Assembly (NCBI RefSeq): GCF_030867095.1
Contig: NC_081826.1
Coordinates: forward strand, 37,116,001 to 37,180,000
Source of the DNA: Alligator mississippiensis
Lineage: Eukaryota; Chordata; Crocodylia; Alligatoridae
Length of the DNA: 64,000 nt
Reading direction: 5' to 3'
Part shown: positions 1-12,700 of the stretch, in pieces
Position numbering within the stretch: position 1 is the first letter of the stretch
Layout: each line of letters begins with the position of its first letter
Program-made: the position numbers and the translations under genes
The notes under the pieces: generated by a model
The model's database searches: none
What the model was told of the DNA's origin: nothing
Seen by the model: only the letters and a program-made list of their open reading frames with translations

Positions 1-560
1 CATTTTTTTTCTGAGCAAAGTTACTTTTAAATGCTGTCATCTACGCACATCAATCTTTCAAGAACCACACAAATGAAGCAATAAACACACAAAGTACATA
101 CCCTGAAATTAAATCTATTAAAATTAAGATTCAGTCTGGAACACTCGTTAGAACTTAGAGAAATATGAGACATTCATTACTGCTAACTGGAAATTCCCTT
201 TACGTCTATTGTCCTCCAAAACTATTTCAGAATAGTTTGTAAAACTGTTGCTTTCTGAGATGGTTAGAGCACTCAGATCTTGAAACTAGTTGCAATTTTA
301 GCCATCATTTAATTTAACAGCATTGGTGGAACCCTAAGCATGAACCCATTGCCAAACTTAATTTTAGTAGAAGAAATGATGGCTTTCTTGTTTGCACTGG
401 TGCAGGTAGGCTGATGACTGAATTTGGGCTTTTGCCAGGTTAGCCAGCATCTGTACACTAGATTGATGGGCCCTCAGAAGAGACATGCTCCTGTAAAACT
501 TTCCTAGCTCTTCTTTTCCTTTCTGTCTTTTATATTTTGGGTTATACAGTATGCTAACTT

Positions 561-563
<3 letters not shown>

Positions 564-603
<40 letters not shown>

Positions 604-645
604 AGTGACAATTGCTCTGTGTGTGTGTACAGTGACAATTGCTCT
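564..645. repeat. (GT)n microsatellite followed by a 27-bp tandem duplication
   Basis: About 18 GT units (564-600) are followed by TACAGTGACAATTGCTCT at 601-618 and again at 628-645, separated by a short GT run. The GT tract and its 3' flank were duplicated together, probably by replication slippage. It explains the Thr-His-rich spurious open frame on the minus strand. Confidence 0.9.
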
Positions 646-1469
646 TTAATAGAAAGCTGCTGCATTTGTCTGTATATCTGGCAACTTAAATGACCTGGAC
701 ATTCCAGGAGAGCCTGAGATTCCAACTAATGAAGACTAGAATGCTCCAGACCACAACTGTTTATATATAACACACTTCAAAAGGCATATTAAGAGAAGCA
801 GACTCATTGCAGAACTGCATGAACATAGTACAGTGGAGAATACCAAAGCCTGTTACAAAAACAAGTATTTAAGAACTGTTAAGTGAATTAGATGTTGAAA
901 TAAATGTAATGAAATCTGAGATACTAGGCTTAAGTGAATTATTAGAACACATACAAAATCTTGCTGATAAAATGACTAAGTTCCCTCACCTTCAGAAAAC
1001 ATAGTTGTACTAATTGATGTGAATTAAGAGATTTCACCAGGCTAAAAGACTGATGTAAAGAAGGAAAGTGAAGCAAATGTTGGTATAGAATCTTCAGAGT
1101 AGTGTGGCATACAAACAAACCTTCATTTTACCCTGCAGAAAAAAAATGTAAATGTAGTAGTATATTTAATCTGGGACCGTGGTCATAAGTGTACAGCATC
1201 GATGTAAAACTCCCTATCCTGGATTTTAATAAAAGGGGTCTGTACCTTTATTACAGGTGTACTTATCAGTATTCTTGAGATATTTAACTAAAATACACAC
1301 AAAACCAATGTTTGCTGTTTTACTTTTTAAGAAGGAAAGACAGGCTCAGCTATAATCAGCTGTAGTTCCATCAAAATCAAAGCTTGGCATGCTCTAATCT
1401 ATGGATTTGTTCAGCTGTTGAACCTGGCAATGTCTATTTGAAGGACAGACCAAGCAGCTGGTTATCAAT

Positions 1470-1551
1470 GCCAGAACTTCATACTAGCTATGGCTATGGT
1501 AATTTCATACTAGCTATGGCCAGAACTGGTAATTTCATACTAGCTATGGCT
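1470..1551. repeat. Short degenerate tandem repeat (three copies)
   Basis: The core TTCATACTAGCTATGGC appears three times, starting near 1478, 1504 and 1534, with spacings of 26 and 30 bp. The flanking CCAGAACT is shared by two copies. It is a small local tandem repeat with no evident function. Confidence 0.8.
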
Positions 1552-3199
1552 CAAACCAGCCAGTTCCCAGATGCATAAGTTCAAGCATATGGTGAAAAGT
1601 GACAAAACTTTTTGCATTATACCAGAGCGATCTGGTTCACCAAGCACCTCCATTCATTTTTAGGGAAAACTTCTTGAGAAATACAAATTACCCAAGTGGA
1701 GGCATCATCTCTCTTTTACCATGGGCTAATATGACTAACAAAGTTACTGGCAGCAGAAGGGCAAAGAAAGGGGAGAGTGGCAATTTACAGACTAACTCAT
1801 TCAGAAATAAGCTTTCATAGGCAACAGTGCACTTCATCATTCACGTCCCTTCTTAAGAAACAGCCTGGTTAGTAGAAGGCCAGGAAAATGAAAGGTACTA
1901 TTTAAATTCTAAGAAATAATCAGTTGCTCTGCACTCTTCTTTTAGAGAATACTGGCAGCATCTTCCCCCCACCTTTGCATAGGTGAACCCATTTATAGGG
2001 AAGGATAAAAGGATTAGTCTACAGCAGTAACAGAATTATTTCCCTTGCCATGAGAATCTATGGAAGGCAAATATGAGAACTCCGGTGCATTACCAAGGAT
2101 GCTGTTCTTCGTGATGTCACGAATGCTTCCTTCTCGTGTCCTTGTGACAGGTTATCTAGCAGAATTCACGGAGTCATTGGACTCTGACAGGGCTGCACTG
2201 CGAGTGCTTCTGCTATGGCCTCAAACTTGCAACCTAGACTGTACAACACAGTTATATCTTAACTTCCTTCATCAGCCAGTCTTCATGTTTACCTTTAGAG
2301 AAGTGCTGACAAAGTGTTCAGGGAGAGATTTCAGGTGTGTTCTTGACATACTTGATTATGGAAGTCAGATGGTAAACTCATTGCAGTTATCATCCTTCTC
2401 ATGTAAAGTGGAGGTACATCTTAGTAAATTGTAACTTCATATAAACACTAGTGTTGTTCTTCCTTGGAGAAGTCTCAAAAACAATTCATTACATGGTACA
2501 GACTAACACCTCAATGCATCCTGATTTTAAATACATTCTCTACACTAGGATTAGAGACATCTTAATCCCTTGACCTATAACTTTCTTTCCTAAATAAGCA
2601 CCTTTTGCTAGGGCACGCGAAGAGAGACTACGTGTTCGTGGGTAAACAACACTGGAGTTGCAAGGGACGTTAAGGGGATACTAAACCTTGCATGCTGCAA
2701 GGCCCTAAGTACCATAGGAGCGAGGTTGTAGCCGCGACTGTCTGGAAATTTTGGGAGGGGCGAGGATTTCTTAAGGCGATGTCTTTTATTGGGCCAAGAC
2801 TAGACTAGAGACGGTGCAATATAAGAAATCCTTCAAGAAACCCGTGCCTCTCCTGAACTACGCGGCTCCGGCAATAAGAGGCTGGGATGCGACCTCTCCT
2901 CCTTACGAGCAGGCCCTGGTCAGCTTCAGAGGCAGATCCGGGGCCGGGCCGCAGCGCCGCTTTCGTGCTTGGCAACTGGGAAGGCAGAATACAGGGCCGC
3001 TTCCCTGGGGTTTAAGTCGGGCTCCAGCCTCCTCCCTGCTCCGCACCGAACTGCTAACGGCTCCCAGCCACCCCCCGCACTGACGACCGCCCGCCCAGCC
3101 CCTTACAGCCTCCCGCACTCCCCCCAGCCGAGGCAGCCAAGGCCGGCGCCACGCCCCGCCCGCCGCCTACGCGGAGAATGGGCGGAGCCACTCCGACGC

Positions 3200-3430
3200 G
3201 AAACCACGTGGCCTTGGCGTAGCGCGCGTCTTACGCCACCGCGCTCGGTGAACCGCCGGCCAATCCGCAGCGCCCTTAGAGAATCGCTGCCACTCGGCGT
3301 CTGCCGGGCCAGTGAGTGCCGGCCTTGCAGCGGGGTCGGCGGGCGCCCCGCCCCTGCCGGGCCCGGCGCGGCGCAGGGCGGGGGAGCAGGGAGGGGGAAG
3401 GGGAGGCTGGAAGTTAAGATGGCGGCGCGT
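3200..3430 (+). promoter_or_regulatory. UBR5 core promoter region with E-box, CCAAT box, GC box and YY1 motif
   Basis: Sites seen: a palindromic E-box CACGTG (3205-3210), a CCAAT box in the context GGCCAATCCGC (3260-3264), a GC box GGGCGGGG (3377-3384) and a perfect YY1 motif AAGATGGCGGC (3416-3426). There is no TATA box. In TATA-less promoters YY1 motifs of this orientation usually lie just downstream of the start site, so transcription probably begins at about 3,380-3,415. The exact start is inferred. Confidence 0.65.
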
Positions 3431-3436
3431 GTGTGA
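3419..3436 (+). CDS. Upstream ORF in the UBR5 5' UTR (five codons, MAARV)
   Basis: The ATG at 3419 is embedded in the YY1 motif and has A at -3 and G at +4, a strong initiation context. It encodes M-A-A-R-V and stops at TGA (3434-3436). It is in the same frame as the UBR5 start, and the 68 codons between 3437 and 3640 contain no stop. If transcription starts upstream of 3,416, this short uORF could damp UBR5 translation. Whether it lies in the mRNA depends on the unmapped start site. Confidence 0.5.
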   Translation: MAARV

Positions 3437-3640
3437 GTGCGGCGCGGGCCGAGGCTCTCCCTGGCGCTGCCGCCGCGGCCCGTGCTCCGCCGCCACCGCG
3501 CCGCGCCGCGCCGCGCTCCGCCGCCGAGCGCAGCCCCCGCCCGCGGGCCTGAGCGCGCCGCCGCCCCCGGCCGGGGGCCGAGCTCCCCCCGCCCACCATT
3601 GTGTGGCCGGCCCCTGCCCGCCGCCGGCCGGCCGCGCAGC

Positions 3641-3702
3641 ATGACATCCATCCACTTCGTGGTTCACCCGCTGCCGGGCACCGAGGACCAGCTCAACGAC
3701 CG
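3641..3702 (+). CDS. UBR5: UBR5 coding exon 1
   Basis: This encodes residues 1-20 and two bases of Arg21. The ATG at 3641 has A at -3 (context GCGCAGCATGA), which favours initiation, and it begins the recognisable sequence [19 protein letters not shown]. The exon ends CG|GTGAGG, a good donor. The exon sits in the CpG island, and the 5' UTR upstream is open in the same frame back to 3437. Intron 1 follows and is 26,680 bp long. Confidence 0.97.
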
Positions 3703-6700
3703 GTGAGGCCAGGCCCCGCGGCGCCGCGCGGGACGGGCCCGGCCCGGGGCGAGGGGAGGGGCCGGCCCGGCCCATGCGGGCGGCGGGGCCTGCGGGGCGG
3801 AGCGTCTGTCCCGCGTCTGCCGGGGGATCCCCCCCGCCGCCTGCGCGGCCTCGCCCGAAGCGCCCGGCTCTGCGGCGGAGCAGGTGCGGCCCGAGCGCCG
3901 CAGAGGCCGCCCCGGGCCGGGGGGAGGGGGCTCGTGATAGTGGCCGTGACCTCCGGGGCCGGCGCCGGCGCCGCCGCTTCCTCCCGCGCAGCCTGGGCCG
4001 CGATGGAGCGGCGAGGAGCCCAGGCCCGGCATGCGGCGGCGAGCCGAGGGGGGAGGGTGCAGACTCTGCAGGGTTTCGGCCGCGGGGGGAAGGAGCCTGC
4101 TCTGAGTGACTGTGTGCGCGTGCTGGGGGGGTGACGCGGGGAGCCTTGTAGCTCACTTCAGCTCAGGCTGAGTCCGAAGAGCTGGGAGAAAGTCGCATCC
4201 TCTGTGTCTGGGTTCCTCTCTGGGTGCTCTTGGCCTTGCTGTCCCTTCCCCTCAACCATGGGGTTTCTGCTCTTCCCGCATTTCTCCCTTGCAAAGCTGT
4301 TGGGATCCAGTAATGGTTTCCTCTTGGAGAGATTCCCTGTTTTGGCTGCTTGTGCTGAGTAACAGTAGCTTTACTTATAGGCCGGGAATTGTTCCCATCC
4401 GGCTGCTTCTGGATGTGGATCTACATTCTTTCTCACAACTTGAACAGGTCTGGGTCTGGGCTGCTTCAGTCAGGGTTTTTCTCCCAGTAATTGGAACTGG
4501 GCAGAGACACGTACCAGTTCATGGCGGAGATGCTGCCATTCAACCGGCACCTGAAATTCAAGGGCTGAATGTTTACAGTAAAGTAGGTCACTCTAAAGAT
4601 CATATTTCATCCAAAGTGCTTCATTGCTGTTCTTAAAATGGAGATGAAGTTTTATTTGACGATAAAATGGACTGCGACCAGAAGCTTGGCATTTGGTTAT
4701 CATTTTTGGATGACCTGATGTCACATTTTGTAGGGTGGTGTTTGTTGTATGCTTCCCAGAGGAGGAGGTCTGACTACTGCTAAGATTGGCCTGCTCCACA
4801 CTAATGCCTTTAAATGTGGCATACAGCTGCTTCCTGTCGAATGAGAAAATTGTGAGGAGTAATACAGCACAGCCATCACTTCCGTTCCTTCACCAGGCTA
4901 TTCTGATTAACGAAAGCCCTTGATTTTGGAGGGGGGGGTACGTGCGTGCATGTGCGCGCGCACACAGGCACGCACACGCACACACACAAATGTAATGTTA
5001 AGAAATCCTTTAGAAAATACTTGATACATAATTTTCACACATTGAAACATCTCTTTAGATTTTTCTTTATGAGAGCAACTTAACTCGTCTTGCTGATATA
5101 TCAGTACTGGATGTGTCCCTTCAGTCCCCATGTTTCTTTTTTTTTTTTTTTTTTTAATCACAACAGTAGCTGTTAAGATTAGCTTTCTAAAATATAGTAA
5201 TTAATATGTGAAAAACTGGAAGTGTTATTAAGTAGTGACTTCTGTCAAATCAAGTGGCACCTTAATTTCTGCTGTAAATCAAATATCCATTTCACAAACA
5301 TAATTTTACTAGAAATGTGTAAATGTATCAGAACTTGTCGTTGTATTATAATGTTGTCAACCCCTTTGAATTTATGACTAGTTTCATATTACATATAGGC
5401 ATAAGTATTTCTGTACAGAAAGATGTACAATGTTCTTCTAGGTCGTCTTTCTCTGTTTTTATAGGCTTCTTGCTCTCCTTTACTTGCCTAGCATGTTCTC
5501 CCTGTTCCTGGTATGGTCAGCAGGTTGCCTTACTTTTCTGCATCCTGCTGCAGCTTCTAATTGCTACTCAAAAATCTGATTTTAGGGAATCGGAGTTCTG
5601 TTTTGCTTATAAGTGCTTTGTTTAGCACTGTGTGCATAATAATATTAAATTATGCTGTGCTCATGAAATCCTAAATATATGAAGAACAGATATTTGCTTT
5701 TAGTGTGTTTGCCTGTTTTGAATCATGAGAGATTTATGTGTGTAATACCATTGTGAGTCAACATATTGGATGGCTTTGGATATTAAAATAATGCATTTAA
5801 CCAGTGTAAATCCTATAGAGCAGGAAGTGTAAAGGATAAAGGACAGTCACTTTAAAAATCAGTTTTCAGAAAATGTCAGCATCATATAATAAATATCTGA
5901 AATTTAAGGGTGGAGGTTTGAGAGCCCTTTGTATATGTGTAGCTTTTCACTAATTCCTTCTACGTAATTAGTCTGTTTTCTTAAAGGAGAATGTTCATAT
6001 AAAACCATAAAAAATTAGAAAGGACTTGGAAATCTATAGTATCTGAAATTACTTTTAGACCATGCCTTGATGGTGACTCTTGTGCTCTCATAGAAGTAGT
6101 ATTAATTGTAGCTTGTCCAGGATACTTGTTAGATTGTAGAAGCTGTTTTCTTTGGAGAAACTTAGTACAAGATACTGTTTTATTTTGGGGACTTTTATTA
6201 AGATTCATCTTTTGAAATGGATAGTAGACTTGTTCAGCTTAATTTCGGATTAACGGAAGTAACAAAACTTGAAGAGAAATAGCAAGCTTGTGTAGAGAGT
6301 AGTAGGTTACTTTTTTTTCTAATCAATTTATATTCTGTAAACTAAATAGGAAAAATGAAATTCTAGGTGTTTTTTTTTTCTACAGCTTGATTAAGAAATT
6401 AAATTTCTGTAGAGTAATTGTAATTTGTGGTTTCCATTTAAAAAATTGAAGGGCACAGCTACAATGTTAGTAGGAACTCCAGATATTTTATTAATCATAC
6501 ACTTATGGCAAATTATATCTCATCTTTTCAGGGATTCTTCATTACGTGAGAGGCTGAAGCTCGGGCACTACAAGAAGTTAGTTCTGCAGGGGCTCCTGCA
6601 CTGACTGACAGGTTATATGGGGAGAGACAGGAAACTGGCAAAATCCATAAATAAATTCTCATTAGTTTTTTCCTTATGTAATGTTGGGGAAACGGGTGTT

Positions 6701-9700
6701 ACTAGAAGAGTGGCTCCACAGACTTACTGAAACCTCAGAAAAACAATTCCACTTGCTGTTCTGTGGCTTCAGAAGTCATTTGCTTACTTTAGCAGGCATC
6801 ACAGTTCTTCATACATGAATGACAAGATCTGTCCTAGGGGCTTGTTTTCAGGAGAAACAAGGTGCACTTCTGCCAGATTAGGCAGCATCTATACACTAGC
6901 ATGATGATCTTAATGTAGACAAGGTTAGTTGTAGTTAGATGCTTCTTGGATGTTATGTGATAAAAGCACCTTTTTTCTTCCACTGATTAGCTGCTATTGT
7001 TAAAATCTGCGAAGAATAAAAAAAATCTTGGAGTGTTTGCAAATGGGGAAATGGGTGCATAATGAAAGTAGCTGCTGAATTATATTCAAATGAAAAGATA
7101 CAGAATTATTGTTTAGAATGTTAGCAAACACAGGGAAGTTATACAAAAATAACTCCAGGAGGGGGTCATACTTTTCAGTTGTAAGCTTCATATATATTTC
7201 AAAAGCCAGTGTCTTATTCCATTGCACTTCCATTTGAAGGAAATCTCCAGGCATTTTACTCAGTCTAGTACTGACAAAGTTCAAAAGGCAAATGTCTCTA
7301 TGAAACACAATGTGTTTGCAGATAACAGACTTGGAAATGCCCGTTAAGATTTTGATGGGGAAACCATTTTTTGTGGAGAAAGTGCTGTTACATTTAAAGT
7401 CTGTGTGCTTAAATCAGGATTATAAATTAATATCGCAAATTGTCCTAATTTAGAAGGATGGCTACCACTTGTTTTGTGGTAGCACCTACTAAACAATTGG
7501 ATTCATTTTTTGTTGGACACTGGGCATAGTACATTGTTGTTTTTTTGTTGGAAAGAGCTTGTAAGTATTGGTCCTGAAATATGATCATTGAAAACTAAAT
7601 TTCATATACAGTTTATTTATGGTGAGAGATTTTTTTTTAAAACTTCCAAACTTTTAAAATGTTGTAAATTTAATAGTCAGCATAATTTGTACCTGCTTCT
7701 GTTATTTCTATGTCTCTTGCTTTATGTCTTTTCCAACCAAACATTTAAAGTAGTGCAAACTCCTGCACTGATATTTCTGCTGAGTTAACCTATCTTGTCG
7801 TAGTTTAAACTGATTCCTAGCTGAGTTGAGCTAAACTGAAATTAACCTTATAAACTGGAATAATTGTCCTCCTCAGGGCTTTAAACTAGTACAGAGTTGC
7901 ACCTTCAGTTGAGTCCATGTGATTTTTTTGTGGGACAAAGGCCTAAGTAATATTAATGATGGTTTGTTTTAATGGTTCATTTTCTTAAATGTGTAGGAAA
8001 TCTGAATTTAACTTCCGGAAGTATTGGTGGCACTGGAATGTCTACCTTCCACAATGACACTATAATTTATTTATTAACTTGAGGAAAACATTGGTAGTCA
8101 GTCCCCTGTCGAAGTCAGGTCTTGGAATAAGCCCTTCATTTACAAAATTAGAAACATTTCAAACTCATAATGCTTTAAAAACAACACTTGATTTTCACTA
8201 AAGGCTAACTCTGTGAAAGATGACCAGTAAAAAACAAGAAGACAAATAATACCCCTTAAAAAAAAAAAAAAAAGTCTGATAATTCCACTTTATATATTTT
8301 TTATGCAGCAACCAATTGGGTGGTACTGACTCTAACAGATCCAAGTTGTAGTTAATTGATAACATAAGGATTTTTTTAACACTTATCACTTCTTAGAAAG
8401 AAAACTGTTCTTGCTTACTTATATAATTTTTTTTTCCTTTTACCAGTGTTTGTAACTAAAATCCCCCCCATTTCTTACTGTGAAAATTTTAGCAGCACTG
8501 GGTTTTATCTTTTTTTTTTTTTTTTTTGTAATTACTTTGAAGATGGGATGGGATTATTGAAACTCTGTAATGGTCTGTAGCAGGAGTGTTTAGATCTGTG
8601 TAGCATGACATACATTTTGATATCAATTCTTATTGACCATCTCACCCATTTGTGATTACACATCTTTGTGGCACCTGCAACAGTTGCTCCTATATAAGAT
8701 TACTCAGTATACCTGAATGTGTCCCTTAAAGCAGTTAAGAGCAGGAGACAGAAAGGTCCAGTTCTGTGTGAATGTGAGCTCTTTCTAGGGCGCTTGTGGT
8801 CTGACAACAAAAGTTTAAGAATCCTTAGACTATAGAAAGAATTATTGTACCTGTGTCCACCAGTGGCTGGTTAATCCCAGATATTTCAGAGGAAAGCATA
8901 GTAATCCTTATACAGTGAAATCATGAAAAAACATGTTGGTAGAAGTTTCTTCCTTCTCCAGGCTGTCATTTTTTTGCCTTATGCCTTGATGTATTAGGCT
9001 TTGTATTCTTTCTGTGAAGTTCTTTATACTAGGGGGAGTTTTTGGCTAGATCACTATCATTTTAAGTCTTACCTGTATTTGCTATAGTGTGAAGAGCATC
9101 CACTGTTGTTGAAAAGTGCAGTAAACTCTGTTTGGGATTACAGAATATAATAAAGTCCAAAATGTATTATGGAAAGGACTTCCATTGAAAGTTAGACTAT
9201 ACACATTTTTTATGATGCTTTTGTCCAGGGACATCCTAGATTTCTAGTGTGTTTGTCAAATCACAATGTGTGTTTGATAATCTTGTAGATTTAAATACTG
9301 TTACATACTTTTCAAATTTAGTTTCCTTATGTACAAACCTCTGATTGGATATTCATGTAAAAATCCTGAACGCATCTTTTGAGCAGCACTTTATACCTGA
9401 GGTTGAAAATGGAAAAAATTACTTGTTAAAACCCATAATCCTAGGTGATGTACATTTCTCCACTTCTGTCCCAGAGTCCTTTTTCAGTTTTTCTCAGCTC
9501 TTGCATTTAAACTCTACTTGTGGTGAGCATGTATGTAATGGACTATGCCTACACTTCTGGGATATAACTGAGAAAAGCCAGACAAGGAATTTAACAAAAG
9601 AGCAGTTGGAGCATACAAACTACTCATTTCCCTCCTGCTTTTCGATTGCCTATAGCAGTGGTTTTCAACCTGTAATTTGCAGACCTGCGGGTGTCCACAG

Positions 9701-12700
9701 ATGATGTCTAAGGGGTCCACAAAAGATGACTTTGATTAATTAAAAGTATGTGAATACCCACACTTGCAATACAAAGGGGTCTGCACCTCCATTCAGCTTT
9801 TTTTTTTTTTTTAGGGGTCCGAAATGAAAAAAGGGTGAAACCATTGGCCTATAGACTTGAGCTTCATGTGTGCTAATCTTGCAGGATTATTGGCTCCATA
9901 ATAGGAGACTGTATTGGCCATATTTTGGGGATGGAAGTCCAAGTCGGACCTGTCAGAATTTTTTTCAGCTTTTGATTGTAAAGGTTTATAAGATTTTGCA
10001 GTTTAGTATCGGTACGTTGTTTTTAACGTGTTCATTTACTGTAACCTCACAGTTCCACCTTGATCTATCTTATTGTGGTCTGTTAAGATATGCTTTAGTT
10101 GCCATTGGGAATGACTGTATAATACTATACATTGCATACCATACCATATTTTAAGAATTTAGCTTTAGAAACAGATTTTAATGGGTGTGAGCATTTGTTT
10201 TTAACCTTTTGTGAAAGACCGTTGACAGGGCTTATATCCATTGCACAAGAAAAGATTTTTTTTTCACAAAGAGAAAATGTATAACCTCAGAGATTCTACT
10301 CAAACAGCATACCTAAATACTACCAGCTTTTCAGTTGGTTGAAACTATGACTTTGCAGTTCTTGGCTTAAATTAAATTCTTAGACTGTCCTTTATGTTAT
10401 ATAAAATCCATGAAAAAGATTAATCTTCCAAAGTAACCAGATGCTGATTTTTTTTTTTTTTTATAGATATAGGTATCAGTTATGTAGTTATGCAGCCATC
10501 TTCATAACTATATAAATTATGGAGATGGTTGCACTAAGAGCCATCTCCATAACTTAAGTTGGCAAATAATTTCCCATTATAACCCCTTCCTCTACATACT
10601 TGAACTGCCTCCTCAGAAGAGATGCAAACATTGTTTTTAAAACAGTGTTAGACACACCACACAGTCCTGGAGGAAGTAGGTTATTGGATGTGATTTCATG
10701 TAGAATATACTTTGATGTCACTGATGTGCAGCAACATAAAAACCTCAGGGACAGAAAAAAATGACTGACAGATTGGGCAGGAGGTGAGTTGATGTAAGCT
10801 AAGCAACAGTTAGGCAAAGACTTACAGGCTGTACTTTAAGGTGTGGTTCAAGTTGTGCATATATTGCTAGCATCTGTCCTGGCACAACATACCTCTCATT
10901 TTAAATGAAGATTCTGTGTGGTGACTACACAGTGTTGAAAGAGTGCACTAAAATCATGGTTACTGGCAGTGCATACCAAGTCTCAGCTTTCAAACTTCAG
11001 ATGTTTTTGACATCATACTCAGGAACATTGTGCTTCTGATTTAAAGAGTCAGCATTTTGCGCACACTCACTCTCTCTCGTTAGGTTTAAAAAAAATGAAA
11101 CGGGAGAAAAAAATTCTCTTAGGACTTTTGTTCAAATGTTAATGCAAGAAAGACAAAACATGAAAACTTCAGAAAGTTACAAATATGAGAGCTCTTTGTT
11201 CTTCAACAATATTTTAAATTGAATTCTTGTAAACTTGTGCAAGAATGTAATAGATGTATACTTTGTAATGGTACATTGATTTCTGTTGTAAGGATGTTAA
11301 CTGTAAGAGCAATTTTTCATGGGGCAAAAGAACTCTGGTACTTATCCATATGCCCTGGTAAGTGAAAATCTAAACTGCAGTTGTTTAGCTGTCTATGGAA
11401 GAGAATTAAGTTTACTTCTAATTTACCAAGTGGTAAGAACATGCAAGCGGGCAGTTACCCACTGGAACAGCTGACTTGCAGTAAAGTCCTTTGCTCTTTT
11501 AAGCTAAAGTAAATGGTTTATATTTTTATGACCTTGTATAACTAAGTGGCATAAATGTAAGGGATGATGTCTCTGTACACATTTTAAAGTGCTTCTTGTA
11601 TATAATTACAGAGTAAAAAAGTGAGGATAAAAGATGCAGGTATCATAGGGAAACAATTCCCAGTTCCAAAACACAATTGGCATCTGCAGGATTGTTTGTG
11701 AATTTTGAGCAAATTTTTTTAGTTTTACTTATTGTATTTAAAAATCTCAGGTTGTGTAAGTACTTAAACCACACAGGGTAGAATTATCTTCACCTAAGAT
11801 GATAGCAAATATTTATAATGCACTGTTAGAAAAATATCGCTCAGGGGTTAAATTTAAATGCTGCTCATCTCCTGCCAAGATTCAAAGGTAGCTCACACTA
11901 GGCATGTGTTAGGCTGTCAGGGTGTTGCTTCTAAATACTGTTGGCTAGCCCCATCTTGCTTACTGGCCATTTGTAAGCAAAGTTAGCATTGTTCTGAAGC
12001 TGCAGTTGGATTTACTTATGTGCCAAAGACTGCCTATTTAGATATAACCGCAGACTGGGGCTTAGCTGCCAAGTTTGTTCTACATTGCCTCTGAGAAACT
12101 AAAGAACAGAACAAAACTGTCACGAGTTAGCATTTTATTCTGTTGCTGCAAGTTCCTGTACTAATGAGAGTGCCTCCTTCCCTTGGAGTCTTATGATACG
12201 TTATACAGTATTGCAGGATTCACATTTTTAGGTAAAGTGCCTTAAATGCAAATAGGTTGTACATTTATTAGCATCACAAAACAATTGCATATCTGGTTAC
12301 AATTATGTGTGTGGCATACTTTGTTTGCCTGTTACTTTAGTTTTTTTTTTTTATCAAACAGTCCACCAACATTATGCCATAAAATAGTTCCAAGCATTTC
12401 TTTGGAAAATTAAATTTAAGATTATCATAGTCTCTTGCATATAACCTGTACCTTTCCCCCTGAAAAGTAGCTGGGGAAAACTGTGGAATGTGTATTATAT
12501 AAGAGAATAAAGGATCCCTATAGGTCTGGAAATTTTGCGGGGGAGGGGGAAGAGCAGGGTGCAGCAGAGGCAGCATTAACTGCTGTGGCTCTGGGAGCTG
12601 TGGGAAATAACACCGGTACTGCACCTCGCTTGCTTCCCCCCCCCCCCCCCCCCTTCCTTCAGTGGGGAATCATGTCCCACTCTGCATGTGGGGTTGGTTC

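Larger units (their letters stand above)
1..2869. other. Upstream non-coding region
   Basis: AT-rich DNA with no recognisable gene on either strand. It holds the microsatellite at 564-645 and a small degenerate tandem repeat at 1470-1551. The longest open frame (2060-2434, 124 codons) has no motif I recognise and no coding context. A short motif at 432-468 recurs in intron 1 at 6871-6906. Confidence 0.6.
2870..4130. promoter_or_regulatory. CpG island over the UBR5 promoter, 5' UTR and exon 1
   Basis: Base composition changes abruptly from AT-rich to very GC- and CpG-rich at about 2,870 and returns to AT-rich after about 4,130. CpG dinucleotides are very frequent, while nearly absent elsewhere. 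The island straddles the start codon at 3641, as expected for a housekeeping gene with broad, TATA-less initiation. The long open frames on both strands here are composition artefacts. Confidence 0.92.

Noticed and set aside
2060..2434. 124-codon open frame upstream of the CpG island
   Set aside because: No recognisable domain, no splice or promoter context, and amino acid composition like random AT-rich sequence.
2814..4156. Many long open frames on both strands around the UBR5 start (up to 329 codons)
   Set aside because: They are caused by the CpG island's lack of AT-rich stops. The residues are low-complexity Arg/Ala/Gly/Pro with no domain; only the UBR5 frame from 3641 and the small uORF have support.
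9345..9704. 119-codon open frame in intron 1
   Set aside because: Its last part runs into the hAT element at 9656 and the remainder matches no family I know.
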